A DNA stretch of 11,857 bases from positions 1-11,857 of the forward strand of contig JAEXCA010000237.1 in assembly GCA_023393755.1 (NCBI GenBank). The letters run 5' to 3'. A program made the position numbers and the translations under genes. How positions within the stretch are numbered: the stretch's first letter is position 1; every line of letters begins with the position of its first letter. The stretch is from Actinomycetes bacterium. GTDB lineage: Bacteria > Actinomycetota > Actinomycetes > Propionibacteriales > Propionibacteriaceae. Shown here piece by piece: positions 11,857 through 11,857 of this stretch. The notes beneath the pieces were generated by a model. It had not been told where the DNA came from and did not search any database. It was given only the letters and a program-made list of their open reading frames with translations.

Positions 11857-11857
11857 G

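Noticed and set aside
1..11857. CRISPR array, insertion sequence, prophage or restriction system
   Set aside because: No regularly spaced direct repeats, transposase, integrase, phage structural or nuclease-methylase motifs were found on either strand.

Overview
The window is about 11.9 kb of very GC-rich DNA with strong G/C third-codon preference. GTG starts, leaderless-looking promoters and the gene content point to a Gram-positive actinobacterium. A Propionibacteriaceae-like relative is my best guess, but nothing here fixes the genus.

Left flank (1-1700). A siderophore-interacting flavoprotein gene (247-1044, +) has a partial DtxR/IdeR-like iron box upstream. It converges on a two-gene toxin-antitoxin-like pair, DUF433 then DUF5615/PIN-like (1668-1073, -). 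That pair begins just 3' of a tRNA-Ala(CGC) gene (1706-1778, -). The arrangement and the weaker GC3 bias of these genes suggest an accessory segment beside a tRNA.

Cell-division block (1827-4745, all -). The transcription order is glp (a MoeA/gephyrin-fold protein that has lost canonical MoeA active-site residues), a RimJ-like acetyltransferase 2 nt later, then, after a 295-bp repeat-bearing gap, a membrane protein of the GlpR/SepX family. In Corynebacterium, Glp and GlpR link FtsZ and the polar scaffold Wag31. In Streptomyces, SepX stabilises septa.

Housekeeping block (4763-6859, +). It holds 5-formyltetrahydrofolate cyclo-ligase, an FmdB/Ruc-type zinc-ribbon protein, a CpaB-like SAF-domain membrane protein and MscL. 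The cyclo-ligase diverges from glp across only 17 bp, in which one near-palindromic -10 element appears to serve both directions with almost no leader. Mycobacteria have a similar order (mscL, fmdB/ruc, cyclo-ligase, galU, moeA1, rimJ, membrane protein). Here the bacterial-type galU is missing between cyclo-ligase and glp.

Right block (6876-11648, -). A eukaryotic-type (UDPGP-family) UTP-glucose-1-phosphate uridylyltransferase is translationally coupled to an unrecognised 121-aa protein. A 532-bp non-coding stretch rich in inverted repeats separates it from a large SKI2-like DEAD/DEAH-box helicase with a DUF3516-type C-terminal region. The right edge (11649-11857) has no gene but contains a 12-bp inverted repeat and two competing hairpins.

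I found no CRISPR array, transposase, phage gene or clearly new multi-gene system. The strongest biological stories are the Glp-RimJ-GlpR division module, the shared bidirectional promoter, the UGPase partner protein and the structured intergenic repeats.
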